A stretch of DNA of 64,000 bases from Rhodospirillales bacterium. GTDB taxonomy: Bacteria; Pseudomonadota; Alphaproteobacteria; Rhodospirillales; Shumkoniaceae. Shown here piece after piece: positions 16,635 through 24,387 of the stretch. The translations under genes and the position numbers were made by a program. Under the pieces are notes generated by a model. That model was not told the DNA's origin. It did no database searches and was given only the letters and a program-made list of their open reading frames with translations. The stretch is from NCBI GenBank assembly GCA_014859895.1, contig JACZKS010000089.1, positions 26,352 to 90,351 of the forward strand. The letters are read 5' to 3'. Position 1 is the first letter of the stretch. The number at the start of each line of letters is the position of its first letter.

Positions 16635-17546
16635 CTAGAGATAGTCGAAGAGGTTCATCTTGTTGATCCTGGCGATCGCCGCGTAGCTCGCCTCAAGCTG
16701 CGTCTGCAGGGTTTCCATGCGGGTCAGTGCCTCGGCCACGTCCACCTCCTTGATGGTGCTGACCATGGCTTCGAGGCGCACCTGAACATCCGTTTGCACA
16801 TCCATCTCCCATTCCAGCGCGCTGGCCGCGGCGGACAGCTTGGTTTGCGTGACCAGCAGGGCGTCGAGCGCCGTATTCACCAGGTCGTAGGCCTCGGTGA
16901 GGGCATCCTGGTCGACCGGGTTCTCGGACGCGTTGGCGCCCAGGCTGAGGGCACGGATGGCCTGCTCGAAGCCCGCCTCGTTCGCCGTCACGCCGTAGGT
17001 GATCGTCTTGCCGTCGGAGGCCTGGAAGGTAGCGATGGCGCTGTCTCCCTGATAGTAGGCGGTGCTGGCGGTCGAGGGATAGGTCTGGGGCGTATACGGA
17101 GGATCGCTGACGTCGACCGGGGCGGTGTCGGTCATGTCGCCGCTGAACAGGTAGCGGCCGGTGAGACGGGTGTTGGCGGAATCGACGAAGGTGTCGAGCC
17201 AGGTTTGCGCTTGGTAGTTGAGCGCCGCCGTACCGGCCGACTGTCCGCTCATGGCGGTGCTCAGCAGGGACTGATACTTGCCGAGGGTGTCGATCATGTC
17301 GGTGACCGCGCCGTACATGGTCTCGACCCGGCTCGCCACGATCTCGCCCTGCTGCACGTACTGCAGGGAGCGGGCCAATTGCGCCTCCAGGTTGAGCGCG
17401 CGGGCGCTATCGGCGCCGAGGCCCTGGTAGGATTGCGATTTGAGTCCGGTCGCATTCTGGGCCTGGGCGACGGCGAGGTCCGACTGCTGGCGCATGATGG
17501 ACGTCAGCGTGGCGTTCAGTTGGCCGTAGGTCGAAACGCGGGTCAT
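16635..17546 (-). CDS. flgL: FlgL, flagellar hook-filament junction protein (HAP3)
   Basis: A 303-residue flagellin-like protein. It has an N-terminal coiled-coil domain (MTRVSTYGQLNATLTSIMRQ, then QQSDLAVAQAQNATGLKSQS) and a matching C-terminal helix ending in LEASYAAIARINKMNLFDYL, typical of FlgL. The middle contains RLTGRYLFSGDMTDTAPV, the FlgL 'YLFSG' signature. It joins FlgK to the filament outside the cell. AGGGAGAAG upstream supports the start at 17546; an in-frame extension would overlap flgK. It is the last gene of the flgD-flgE-..-flgK-flgL run. Confidence 0.92.
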   Translation of the reverse strand: MTRVSTYGQLNATLTSIMRQQSDLAVAQAQNATGLKSQSYQGLGADSARALNLEAQLARSLQYVQQGEIVASRVETMYGAVTDMIDTLGKYQSLLSTAMSGQSAGTAALNYQAQTWLDTFVDSANTRLTGRYLFSGDMTDTAPVDVSDPPYTPQTYPSTASTAYYQGDSAIATFQASDGKTITYGVTANEAGFEQAIRALSLGANASENPVDQDALTEAYDLVNTALDALLVTQTKLSAAASALEWEMDVQTDVQVRLEAMVSTIKEVDVAEALTRMETLQTQLEASYAAIARINKMNLFDYL

Positions 17547-17562
17547 GGGGCTTCTCCCTTCC

Positions 17563-19299
17563 TCACGAAACGGCACCGAGGAGAACCTCGAACATTTCGT
17601 TGATGATCGCGAACATTTGGGAACAAGCCGCGTACTGGTTCTCCAGGGCGGCCAGGCGGGCGGTCTCTTCATCAAGGTTGACGCCCGATTCGTTGGTCAG
17701 GCTGGTCCGCAGGTTCTCGGCCACCAGATCGGCGGTTTTGGCCGCGCTGGTTGCCTCCGACGATTTGGTTGCGACGTCCGAAACGATGGCCGACGCGTAG
17801 TCGGCAAAGGTGGTACTGGTGCCGCCCAGCGAGCCTGCCGCCGCGAAGTTGACGGATTGTCCGAACAGATCTTCCAACGCTTCCGCGATGGACCCGTCGC
17901 CCGAGGCGATGCCGGTGTTCCCGGCCGCCAGGGTGGAAGCCGAACTCAACGTTCCCGTCGCCAACAGGGTCGAATCGGCGGCCAGGTCGGATCGCACACG
18001 GATCGTATCCGCCGACGTTCCGGTGAACAGGCCGTTCAGCCCGAAGTAGGCCGACACGCCCGCGCCGGCGGCACCGACGGCGCTGTCCATCTCGTTGACG
18101 GCCACGCCCAGCGTGGAATCATCGGAAGAAATGACCAGGTGTCCGTTGGAGTCGATGGACGCGCTGAAGCCGCCGATGCCATCGATGGCGGTGACCAAGT
18201 CGTCAACCGTGGAGTAGGACGACAGATCCAGATCGGTCACCGAACTGACGACGCCGTCGGAATCGACCAAGGCAAGGCGCATCGTGCCGGTCGCCGAAAG
18301 GGTGGTGGTGCCCGAGACCGAAGTTGTGCCGGTCAGGCTTTGGGGTGTGGGCACCGCGGTGCCCTGGCTGGTGACGGCGTTGACCTCTTCGATCAGCGTC
18401 GCCGCCAGCGCGTCCAGTTCATCCTGGATGGCGGGCAGCGTTTCGTCGCGAAGTTCCAGCAGGGCGCCGATCTCGCCGCCGCTCAGCTTTGTCGTGACCG
18501 CTTGGCCGTCCAGCGTGATCTCGTCGAAGCCGCTCGGATATTCCATGGTCGCGGACACGTTGCCAGCGGCTTCATAGGCTAGGGTGTGGGCCCGACTGTC
18601 GACCAGAGCCTGCCCCGATTTTGTGTAGACGTGGAGTTCGCCGGTGGAGGTGGTGAAGTAGCTGACGTCCAGCTTCTCGGCGACGGTTTGCAGCGCCACG
18701 CGGCGGGCATCCTCGAGATCCCCGGTCGCCTGCCCGAGCGCTTTGGCGACGGTGATCTGTTCGTTAAGCCGGTCGATTTCCTCAAGCGCAACGTTGAGCT
18801 CGTCGATGGTGTCAGCGAGTTGATGATCGGCATTGGCGCGCTGCTGCTGCACCTCTTTGGAAAACGCGTTCAGGGAATCGGCGGTCGCCACCGCCGCCTC
18901 GACAGCGAGGTATTTCAGACTGGCACTTTCCGGAGTCACCGCCAGATCCGCCAGAGCGGTCTGGAGGGAGCTCAGCCGGTTGGCGATGGTCGAACTCGAA
19001 TCGGTGCTGCCCATCGCGCCGGATAGCGCTTCCAGGTAGTCGGCCAGGGTCTGCGTATAGGTTTCGCTGCTGGTCGCCGCCACCAGCGAGCGGACGAGGT
19101 TTTCATTGACGTAGGAGCTTATGGAGCTGAGCGAGACGCCGGTGGCGTTGCCCCCCGCAAGCGTCGTGGTCAGGCTGGTGGTCTTGGCGGTATAGCCAGG
19201 GACCTGCGCGTTGGCGATATTTGCCGAGGCGACCGATGATTGCGCCTCGGTGGCGGCCAGGCCCGTCAGGGCGGCATGTTGGGCGGCGCGCAGATCCAT
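17563..19299 (-). CDS. flgK: FlgK, flagellar hook-associated protein 1
   Basis: A 578-residue rod-hook family protein. The N-terminus (MDLRAAQHAALTGLAATEAQ, SSVASANIANAQVPGYTAKT) carries the ANxNTPGY-like motif, here ANIANAQVPGY. The C-terminal EETARLAALENQYAACSQMF, then AIINEMFEVLLGAV, is the FlgK C-terminal helix. The Ser/Thr-rich centre is variable. It is followed 16 bp later by flgL. The length is in the family range (450-650). Confidence 0.93.
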   Translation of the reverse strand: MDLRAAQHAALTGLAATEAQSSVASANIANAQVPGYTAKTTSLTTTLAGGNATGVSLSSISSYVNENLVRSLVAATSSETYTQTLADYLEALSGAMGSTDSSSTIANRLSSLQTALADLAVTPESASLKYLAVEAAVATADSLNAFSKEVQQQRANADHQLADTIDELNVALEEIDRLNEQITVAKALGQATGDLEDARRVALQTVAEKLDVSYFTTSTGELHVYTKSGQALVDSRAHTLAYEAAGNVSATMEYPSGFDEITLDGQAVTTKLSGGEIGALLELRDETLPAIQDELDALAATLIEEVNAVTSQGTAVPTPQSLTGTTSVSGTTTLSATGTMRLALVDSDGVVSSVTDLDLSSYSTVDDLVTAIDGIGGFSASIDSNGHLVISSDDSTLGVAVNEMDSAVGAAGAGVSAYFGLNGLFTGTSADTIRVRSDLAADSTLLATGTLSSASTLAAGNTGIASGDGSIAEALEDLFGQSVNFAAAGSLGGTSTTFADYASAIVSDVATKSSEATSAAKTADLVAENLRTSLTNESGVNLDEETARLAALENQYAACSQMFAIINEMFEVLLGAVS

Positions 19300-19333
19300 G
19301 GAACCCTCGCTCGGCGGCGGTTGCCCGCCGTCC

Positions 19334-19777
19334 TCAAATCAGGCGCGGCGGACGGATCGATCCCCGTCCCGGCGCCGAGGTGCGGCCGCTGTCCTCGTAG
19401 TTGACCGGCTTCTCGTTCTGGGACCGCCGCCACGCCGCGATGCCGGCCTCGATGCGGGTCGCCGTTGTGACCTTGGCGGCATTCAGCAAGGCCAGGTTGC
19501 GGGCGACGCGGGGCCGCAGACTCTCCGCGCGGGCGGCCAGCTCGGAGAAGGCGGCCCTATGCTCGAGATCGGCGTGTCGGAGGCTCGGCTGGAACTCCCG
19601 CCAAAGCGCTTCGAAGGCCTTGCCAGTCGCGATCTTGGCCGGGGCTAGGCGTTGCAGGGTGGCGGTGTCATGCCGCTCGATGGCCGCGCTTTCCATGTCG
19701 ACCAGCTCGCTGAAGCGATCGAGCAGGGCGGTCAATTCGCCGACATATTCCGGGGTGGTTTTTTCGGACTTGTTCAT
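19334..19777 (-). CDS. Small helical protein, possible FlgN-type export chaperone
   Basis: A 147-residue protein, mostly alpha-helical and charged, with no signal peptide or membrane segment. About residues 10-110 resemble FlgN-like chaperones in pattern (LTALLDRFSELVDMESAAIE, then RLAPAKIATGKAFEALWREF). The tail (about 120-147) is basic and disordered. It lies immediately upstream of flgK and overlaps the preceding small gene by ATGA. FlgN is the chaperone of FlgK/FlgL and is often encoded next to them, so the role is a positional inference supported by the helical pattern only. Confidence 0.6.
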   Translation of the reverse strand: MNKSEKTTPEYVGELTALLDRFSELVDMESAAIERHDTATLQRLAPAKIATGKAFEALWREFQPSLRHADLEHRAAFSELAARAESLRPRVARNLALLNAAKVTTATRIEAGIAAWRRSQNEKPVNYEDSGRTSAPGRGSIRPPRLI

Positions 19778-20112
19778 CGCGCTTCTCCTGCCTTGTACGC
19801 CCGGCCGGCCGACCTGTGGCGGGTCCCCAGGACAAGGCGCTGTTCCACCACCGCCTTCTCGGAGATCAGCCGGGCCGTCAACGCGGTCAGGTCGTCGAAA
19901 AGTGAAATCAAGCGCTGCCGTTCGGCCAGCCGGGTATCGGGGTGCATGACGGCCAGTCTGTCGGCCGTTTCGCGCGCCACCGTTATCGCCTCGCCCTCGT
20001 CGGTGATGAGGGCGCCCAAAACGCTCTGGGCGTCGGCGAGGACCCGCTGACAGTCGGCGGTGAGCCGTCTGTCGACGGGGGTGATCGGCGCCATCTTCCT
20101 GGACTTCGACAT
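19774..20112 (-). CDS. Small protein of unknown function in the flagellar operon
   Basis: A 112-residue soluble, helical, Arg-rich protein (MSKSRKMAPITPVDRRLTAD ...). I do not recognise the family. It sits between flgE and the FlgN-like gene and is translationally coupled to the latter (start of the next gene at 19777 overlaps its stop). The helical segment ADRLAVMHPDTRLAERQRLI followed by SLFDDLTALTARLISEKAVV could mediate chaperone-like contacts. It may be part of a two-protein chaperone with its neighbour, or a flagellar assembly regulator; both are guesses from position. Confidence 0.7.
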   Translation of the reverse strand: MSKSRKMAPITPVDRRLTADCQRVLADAQSVLGALITDEGEAITVARETADRLAVMHPDTRLAERQRLISLFDDLTALTARLISEKAVVEQRLVLGTRHRSAGRAYKAGEAR

Positions 20113-20142
20113 CGTGTCTTTCGCCTTTCTTATGGGGTCACG

Positions 20143-21414
20143 TTATCGGACCGAACTGATCAATGCGTCGAACATGTCCTGAGACGTGCTGATCACTTGC
20201 GAGGCCGCCGAATAGGCCTGCTGGGCGACGATCATGTCGGTCAGTTCCTCCGATGTCGTCACGGTCGAGGCCTCCAGCGAACTGCCGCTGATCGCCCCGG
20301 TGCCGCCGTAACCCGGCACGTTCAGCGTGTAGGTGCCGGAATCGACGGTTGCCAGGTAGGCGTTGCCGCTGACCAGTTGCAGGCCGTTGGAGTTGTTGAA
20401 GGACGCCAGCGGGATCTGATAGACCGGCCGGCTCATGCCGTTGTTGAAGGTGGCGATGATCTGGCCGTTTGACTGGATGCTGACGCTGGCCAGTTCGCCG
20501 AACTGCAGGCCGTTCTGGTTGACCGATGTCACCGAGACCTGCGGGATGCCGTCCTCGCTGGCGAACTGGCCCAAGCCGTCCGTGCGCCCGGCGGTGCCGA
20601 GATCGAGCGTGATGGCGCTGTCGCTTGCCCCGGTGGTCCAGCCGGTGATGCTCAGGCTCACCGGATCGGGAGACGTCGTTGCCAGATTGCCGTCGGAATC
20701 GAAGGTAATGGCGATGGGCGAACCCGTCAGGGTGCCCGACGTCACGCTGGAATCGGAGCCCAACGTCGGGCCCGACACGGCCAACGTCCATTCGTTGGCG
20801 GCGGTCTTCTCCCACGTATATTCGATGGTATGGCTGACGCCGAGCGAGTCGTAGATCTCGGAGGACGTCGTGAAGGTGTTGCCCACTACCGCGTCGGCCG
20901 GCAGGTTGGCGACCATCTCGATCGTCGACGTAGCCTGGGCGGCCCCGCTGATCGAATTGAGGTTGATGGTTTCCAGGCTGCTGACCGAGCCGTTGCCGTT
21001 CACCAGGCTGCCATCGGAGTTCACCGGCCAGCCCTGGAGGTAATAGCCGTTCTCGTTCCACAGGTAGCCGTCGGCGTCGGGTGTGAAGCTGCCGACGCGC
21101 GTGTAATAGAACGAATTGGTGTCGGTGGTCTTGGTCACCACGAAGAAGCCGGTGCCGTCGATCGCCATGTTGGTTGCCGAACTGGAGCTTTCGATCAGAC
21201 CCTGGAGGTCGACATGCTGGATGCTCGACACCACCACCCCGCCGGTGTTCAGTGACGAGGACGAATAGGGATTGGTGATCAGGGTCTTGAAGTTGGTGGT
21301 GAGTTCCTTGTAGCCGACCGTCGAGGCGTTGGCCAAATTGGTCGAGATGATGGAAAGGTTCGAGCTCTGGGCGCGGAGCGCCGAGACCGCGATGGACATT
21401 GCTGCGTCGCTCAT
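20143..21414 (-). CDS. flgE: FlgE, flagellar hook protein
   Basis: A 423-residue protein. The N-terminus (MSDAAMSIAVSALRAQSSNL, SIISTNLANASTVGYKELTT) contains the rod/hook motif with ANASTVGYK. NMAIDGTGFFVVTK is the conserved hook domain segment, TRVGSFTPDADGYLWNENGY the next, and the C-terminus (EELTDMIVAQQAYSAASQVI, STSQDMFDALISSVR) is the FlgE/FlgG helix. It builds the hook outside the cell, using the FlgD cap encoded just upstream (14-bp gap). Confidence 0.94.
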   Translation of the reverse strand: MSDAAMSIAVSALRAQSSNLSIISTNLANASTVGYKELTTNFKTLITNPYSSSSLNTGGVVVSSIQHVDLQGLIESSSSATNMAIDGTGFFVVTKTTDTNSFYYTRVGSFTPDADGYLWNENGYYLQGWPVNSDGSLVNGNGSVSSLETINLNSISGAAQATSTIEMVANLPADAVVGNTFTTSSEIYDSLGVSHTIEYTWEKTAANEWTLAVSGPTLGSDSSVTSGTLTGSPIAITFDSDGNLATTSPDPVSLSITGWTTGASDSAITLDLGTAGRTDGLGQFASEDGIPQVSVTSVNQNGLQFGELASVSIQSNGQIIATFNNGMSRPVYQIPLASFNNSNGLQLVSGNAYLATVDSGTYTLNVPGYGGTGAISGSSLEASTVTTSEELTDMIVAQQAYSAASQVISTSQDMFDALISSVR

Positions 21415-21427
21415 CGGGACACCCTCC

Positions 21428-22114
21428 TCAGGCCTTGGAAACTGAAACGACGTAGCTGCCGGGGACCGAGACGCCGTCCATCAGCAGGGTGGCGGTGTTG
21501 CCCGTCAGGTCGACGCCGGTGACGATGCCGCAGGCGTAAAGGGTGGCGGAGACGTCGTCGCCGCTGGCGTCGGTGGCCTCGACCACCAGTTGATAGGCGC
21601 CGTCGGGCGCGACCTTGCCGTTGTCGGTGGTGCCGTCCCAAGTGAAGTCGTGGGTGCCGGCGCCGGTTTCGCCGGTGGTGGTGTAGACGACGTTGCCGTC
21701 TTCGTCCAAGACCTTGATGGTGACGCTCTTGGCCGTCGATTCGAGGTCGTACTGCCATTCGGCGGACCCATCGCTCAGGGGGGCGGTGTCGCCGTAGGCG
21801 GTGATCTTGCTGCCGATATAGCCGGCCAGCGAATCACCCTGTAGCCCTGAGACCAGTGTCAGCAGGCTGCCCAAGGTTTCGTTGGTCAGGGCCTGCTGTT
21901 CCAGCGAGGCGATGGAGGTCAGCTGGCTGGTGAACTCCGTCGCATCGACGGGGTTGGTCGGGTCCTGGTTCTGGAGTTGCGTGCAGAGGATGGAAATCCA
22001 CGAATTGTAAAGCTCTTCGGCAGAGGTTGAAGTCGTACTCGAATCGCTGGAAGAAGAGAGGGCCGAAAGGACGGCCGAACTGTAGTCGCTTGACGTTACT
22101 GATGTCGTCTCCAT
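21428..22114 (-). CDS. flgD: FlgD, flagellar hook cap/assembly protein
   Basis: A 228-residue protein. LYNSWISILCTQLQNQDPTN followed by PVDATEFTSQLTSIASLEQQ is the FlgD N-terminal signature (classically FLxLLxxQLxNQDPxxPxDxxEF). The C-terminal part (about 110-228) has the FlgD Ig/tudor-like domain with THDFTWDGTTDNGKVAPDGA (family WDGxxxxGxxxxxG). AAGGAG upstream fixes the start at 22114. It heads the flgD-flgE-x-y-flgK-flgL transcript, 79 bp after the terminator of the preceding gene. Confidence 0.94.
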   Translation of the reverse strand: METTSVTSSDYSSAVLSALSSSSDSSTTSTSAEELYNSWISILCTQLQNQDPTNPVDATEFTSQLTSIASLEQQALTNETLGSLLTLVSGLQGDSLAGYIGSKITAYGDTAPLSDGSAEWQYDLESTAKSVTIKVLDEDGNVVYTTTGETGAGTHDFTWDGTTDNGKVAPDGAYQLVVEATDASGDDVSATLYACGIVTGVDLTGNTATLLMDGVSVPGSYVVSVSKA

Positions 22115-22177
22115 GGGAAACTCCTTGCGAGATCGGCCCGCCGTCCCAATGCCCATACCTCCTTTCACGAAGAGCCC

Positions 22178-22191
22178 CCCAAAACCTGGCG
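22178..22191 (-). promoter_or_regulatory. 14-bp box shared by the flgD and fliC upstream regions (flgD copy)
   Basis: Read on the minus strand, CGCCAGGTTTTGGG, beginning about 77 bp before the flgD start. The identical 14 bases occur on the minus strand upstream of fliC (27070-27083). In both places an 8-base homopolymer run lies immediately or 1 bp upstream. It is probably a flagellar promoter or activator element; it does not fit the sigma54 GG-N10-GC or the standard sigma28 pattern, so the class is unassigned. Confidence 0.5.
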
Positions 22192-22192
22192 C

Positions 22193-22221
22193 AAAAAAAA
22201 CTCCGGCCGAGGCCGGAGTTT
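22193..22221 (-). terminator. Rho-independent terminator of the ECF/anti-sigma/ZraP-like transcript
   Basis: Read on the minus strand: AAACTCCGGCC, loop TC, GGCCGGAGTTT, then a run of T (plus-strand A-run at 22193-22200). It lies 8 bp after the stop of the ZraP-like gene. Confidence 0.9.
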
Positions 22222-22228
22222 CGATCCC

Positions 22229-22771
22229 TTATCGGGGAGGCGGCGGCGGTGGAGGCGCGCCGGGCCCCATGGCCCACCGTTCAACGAACATCCGGCGATC
22301 CTCCAGACCGAGATCGAGGACGACGGGAAGGATGGCGGCGCTGACGATGGCGATGCGCCGCCGCATCAACTGCTCGAAGTCCTCGATCCGCTTGGCAACG
22401 CGCGGCCGGTCTGGTTCCGGCTGCAACAGCAGCGAAACGATATCTGCGCGAATAGTGATGGCCTGCCGCTCAAGGTCGCGGATATCAGAGGCCCGGCTAT
22501 CCAAGGCGGCCAACACCTTCCGGCGGCCGGTCTCCGAGAGGTCGCGGGTGAGAAAGTCGACGAACCGCTGTTCAGGGGACATGCCCGATCCGGGGGGCGG
22601 CCGGAGCAGGCCGACCGCCGCGCCCAGGCGTCCGGCCAGCGAGCCGGGCACCAGCGGGCTGGTGCCCACCAGCCATCCCAGGAAGAAAAAGTTGACGGCA
22701 AGCGAGACGGTCAGCGTCACGCCGATGATGATCTTCGTCCGTTTCTTCAGGGTCGACATACTGTCCAACAT
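22229..22771 (-). CDS. Periplasmic heavy-metal-sensor-like (ZraP/CnrR/CpxP superfamily) membrane-anchored protein
   Basis: A 180-residue protein with one N-terminal membrane anchor (TKIIIGVTLTVSLAVNFFFL, about 12-32). Its helical periplasmic part holds RFVDFLTRDLSETGRRKVLA and ASDIRDLERQAITIRADIVS, the hairpin arrangement of metal-resistance sensor proteins. The tail MGPGAPPPPPPP is polyproline. It lacks a clear cluster of His/Met metal ligands, so metal binding is doubtful. It is third in an ECF sigma / putative anti-sigma / sensor set, where it could modulate the anti-sigma factor. The start is ambiguous: GGAGG is only 2 bp from the ATG at 22771 and 13-14 bp from the in-frame ATG at 22759. 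Confidence 0.75.
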   Translation of the reverse strand: MLDSMSTLKKRTKIIIGVTLTVSLAVNFFFLGWLVGTSPLVPGSLAGRLGAAVGLLRPPPGSGMSPEQRFVDFLTRDLSETGRRKVLAALDSRASDIRDLERQAITIRADIVSLLLQPEPDRPRVAKRIEDFEQLMRRRIAIVSAAILPVVLDLGLEDRRMFVERWAMGPGAPPPPPPPR

Positions 22772-22822
22772 TCCTCCGATGCATTCTGCGCATTCGGGTT
22801 GCGGCGGACCGGCGCCGCGCCG

Positions 22823-23272
22823 TCAGAGAGTCGCGATGAAATAGATGAGGCCGCTCTGAGCGTCGTGCAGGGAACTTGCCCGGTCGGCGACGCCAACCAG
22901 GATGCCGATCAGCGACACGGTAGCGAGGAGGATGGCCGGGTGGTAGACCAAACCGCCCAGGATACCGTTCACCTCGCCGGCCAGCGCACGCGCCCTCGCC
23001 AGGGCCGGCATCGGGGTTGGCGAAACCACACGGGCCAGCCGCTCCTCATGGGCGCTGATGCGCGCCATGACCCGGTCCATTGCATCGAGGCTTGGCTCCG
23101 GCACGGCGGGGTCAGCCAACAGCCGTTCCAAATACTGGGTTTCTTCCAAAAGGCGGCCGGCTTCGGCAGAGGCACCTGCGAGGGCAAGCGCCTCTGCCCG
23201 GCGATCGGCCGGCCATGCCTTCGGATCTCCGCCATAGCGGTCAAGAAGATCCTGAAATTCTTTCAGTCCCAT
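22823..23272 (-). CDS. Putative anti-sigma factor, single C-terminal membrane segment
   Basis: A 149-residue protein that starts directly after the ECF sigma stop (no gap). The N-terminal 90 residues are soluble and helical with MGLKEFQDLLDRYGGDPKAW, followed by PADRRAEALALAGASAEAGR, a pattern seen in small proteins next to ECF sigma genes in alphaproteobacteria. One membrane helix lies at about 108-128 (YHPAILLATVSLIGILVGVA). No zinc-binding anti-sigma motif (HxxxCxxC) is present. The role as an anti-sigma factor is inferred from position and topology. Confidence 0.65.
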   Translation of the reverse strand: MGLKEFQDLLDRYGGDPKAWPADRRAEALALAGASAEAGRLLEETQYLERLLADPAVPEPSLDAMDRVMARISAHEERLARVVSPTPMPALARARALAGEVNGILGGLVYHPAILLATVSLIGILVGVADRASSLHDAQSGLIYFIATL

Positions 23273-23971
23273 TCATCCACTGTCCCCTAAAAGGTCTTTC
23301 GACCGGTTCCGCAAGATTATCCGGAGACGATTCCGAGCTCGTTTCAGCAGCGATTCGACTGCCGAAACGCTCGTGCCCAGAATTTCCGCCGTCTCCGCAT
23401 TTGACAAGCCCTGATGATAGAATAGCGCAAGCGCCGCCTGTTGTTCATCGCTCAATTTGAGGGTGGCGTTCCTGAGGATCTGACTGGCCTGGTGCTGTTG
23501 CAGAAGCGCCGCCGCATCCGGGCGATCGTCGGCCATCTCGGGGACCTCGTCGCACTCCACGGTTTTGCGCTTGCGCTTGAAATCGATGCAGCGGTTGATC
23601 GTCACCCGATAGAGCCAGGTCGAAAAGGCGGCCTCGCCCGGCTGCCAGTCGGTCCGTTTCAGCCAGACGGTGAAGAAGACGTCCTGGGCCAGGTCCTCGG
23701 CATCCGCCGGGTTGGGGATCATCCGGAAGGCCAGCGAATAGACGCGCCGGAAATGGCGCGCCATCAGGGCCCGGAACGCCGCCTGGTCGCCCGCGGCGGA
23801 GCACGCCATGAGTGCATCGTCATCGGGCTCCGCCCCGGCGGCGGCCACTTTGGTCTGCGGCTGCGGGTCGGGGCACGTAGTTGGAGCCTCGGCCGGTGGG
23901 GGGGACTCCCCCTCGTCCGGCGGCCACGCCTCATGGGCATTCACCTCGTTTTTTCCCCCCACGAAGGTCAA
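23273..23971 (-). CDS. ECF-family RNA polymerase sigma factor
   Basis: A 232-residue protein. After about 50 residues of Pro/Glu-rich low-complexity sequence, region 2 spans about 54-134 (FRALMARHFRRVYSLAFRMI, NPADAEDLAQDVFFTVWLKR, FSTWLYRVTINRCIDFKRKR) and region 4 about 165-220 (LSDEQQAALALFYHQGLSNA, ETAEILGTSVSAVESLLKRA). This is a complete group IV sigma factor. The annotated start overlaps the fliS stop by ATGA, so its translation appears coupled to a flagellar chaperone gene. A GTG at codon 10 is an alternative start and would trim the tail. It is followed by a putative anti-sigma factor and a ZraP-like protein. Confidence 0.92.
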   Translation of the reverse strand: MTFVGGKNEVNAHEAWPPDEGESPPPAEAPTTCPDPQPQTKVAAAGAEPDDDALMACSAAGDQAAFRALMARHFRRVYSLAFRMIPNPADAEDLAQDVFFTVWLKRTDWQPGEAAFSTWLYRVTINRCIDFKRKRKTVECDEVPEMADDRPDAAALLQQHQASQILRNATLKLSDEQQAALALFYHQGLSNAETAEILGTSVSAVESLLKRARNRLRIILRNRSKDLLGDSG

Positions 23972-24360
23972 TCTTTGCCGCTTCCCTTATTCTCACCGGC
24001 TGCCCACGCATCCTGGACCCGTTGGATGTTCGCCGTGACGCCCGCGCAGGCCTTGGCGTCGAATCCACTTCTTGTGAGGTGGGCGATCTGCAGGATTGTG
24101 GTGCCGTAGAATTGGTCGAGCCGGGTGGTCAACGGCCGCGAAACCTCGGGGCGCAGATTGTCGCGCAATCCCTGAAGAATGGCTATCGCCTTGCTGGCTC
24201 GTTTCATGCTATCGGCCCGCCGGCCGTCGGCGAAGGCGCGTTCGGCGGCTTCAAGATGGTTGATGGCGCCCTTCAGCAGGATGGCGACCATCCACGGTTG
24301 CGGCACGCATTCCTGGGCTTTTCCATAGGCAAACGTCGCCCGCTGATTGGCGGTTTTCAT
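23968..24360 (-). CDS. fliS: FliS, flagellin export chaperone
   Basis: A 130-residue helical protein. The segments ECVPQPWMVAILLKGAINHL, EAAERAFADGRRADSMKRAS and KAIAILQGLRDNLRPEVSRP, then LDQFYGTTILQIAHLTRSGF, follow the FliS four-helix pattern (LY.ga...l..A..a...g......i.ka..Ii..L...L). It lies directly downstream of fliD, as fliS usually does, with a 27-bp gap. FliS binds the C-terminus of newly made flagellin and prevents premature polymerisation. Its stop overlaps the ECF sigma start. Confidence 0.85.
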   Translation of the reverse strand: MKTANQRATFAYGKAQECVPQPWMVAILLKGAINHLEAAERAFADGRRADSMKRASKAIAILQGLRDNLRPEVSRPLTTRLDQFYGTTILQIAHLTRSGFDAKACAGVTANIQRVQDAWAAGENKGSGKD

Positions 24361-24387
24361 GGTCGGACTCCCCCTAGACTCGCAGTC

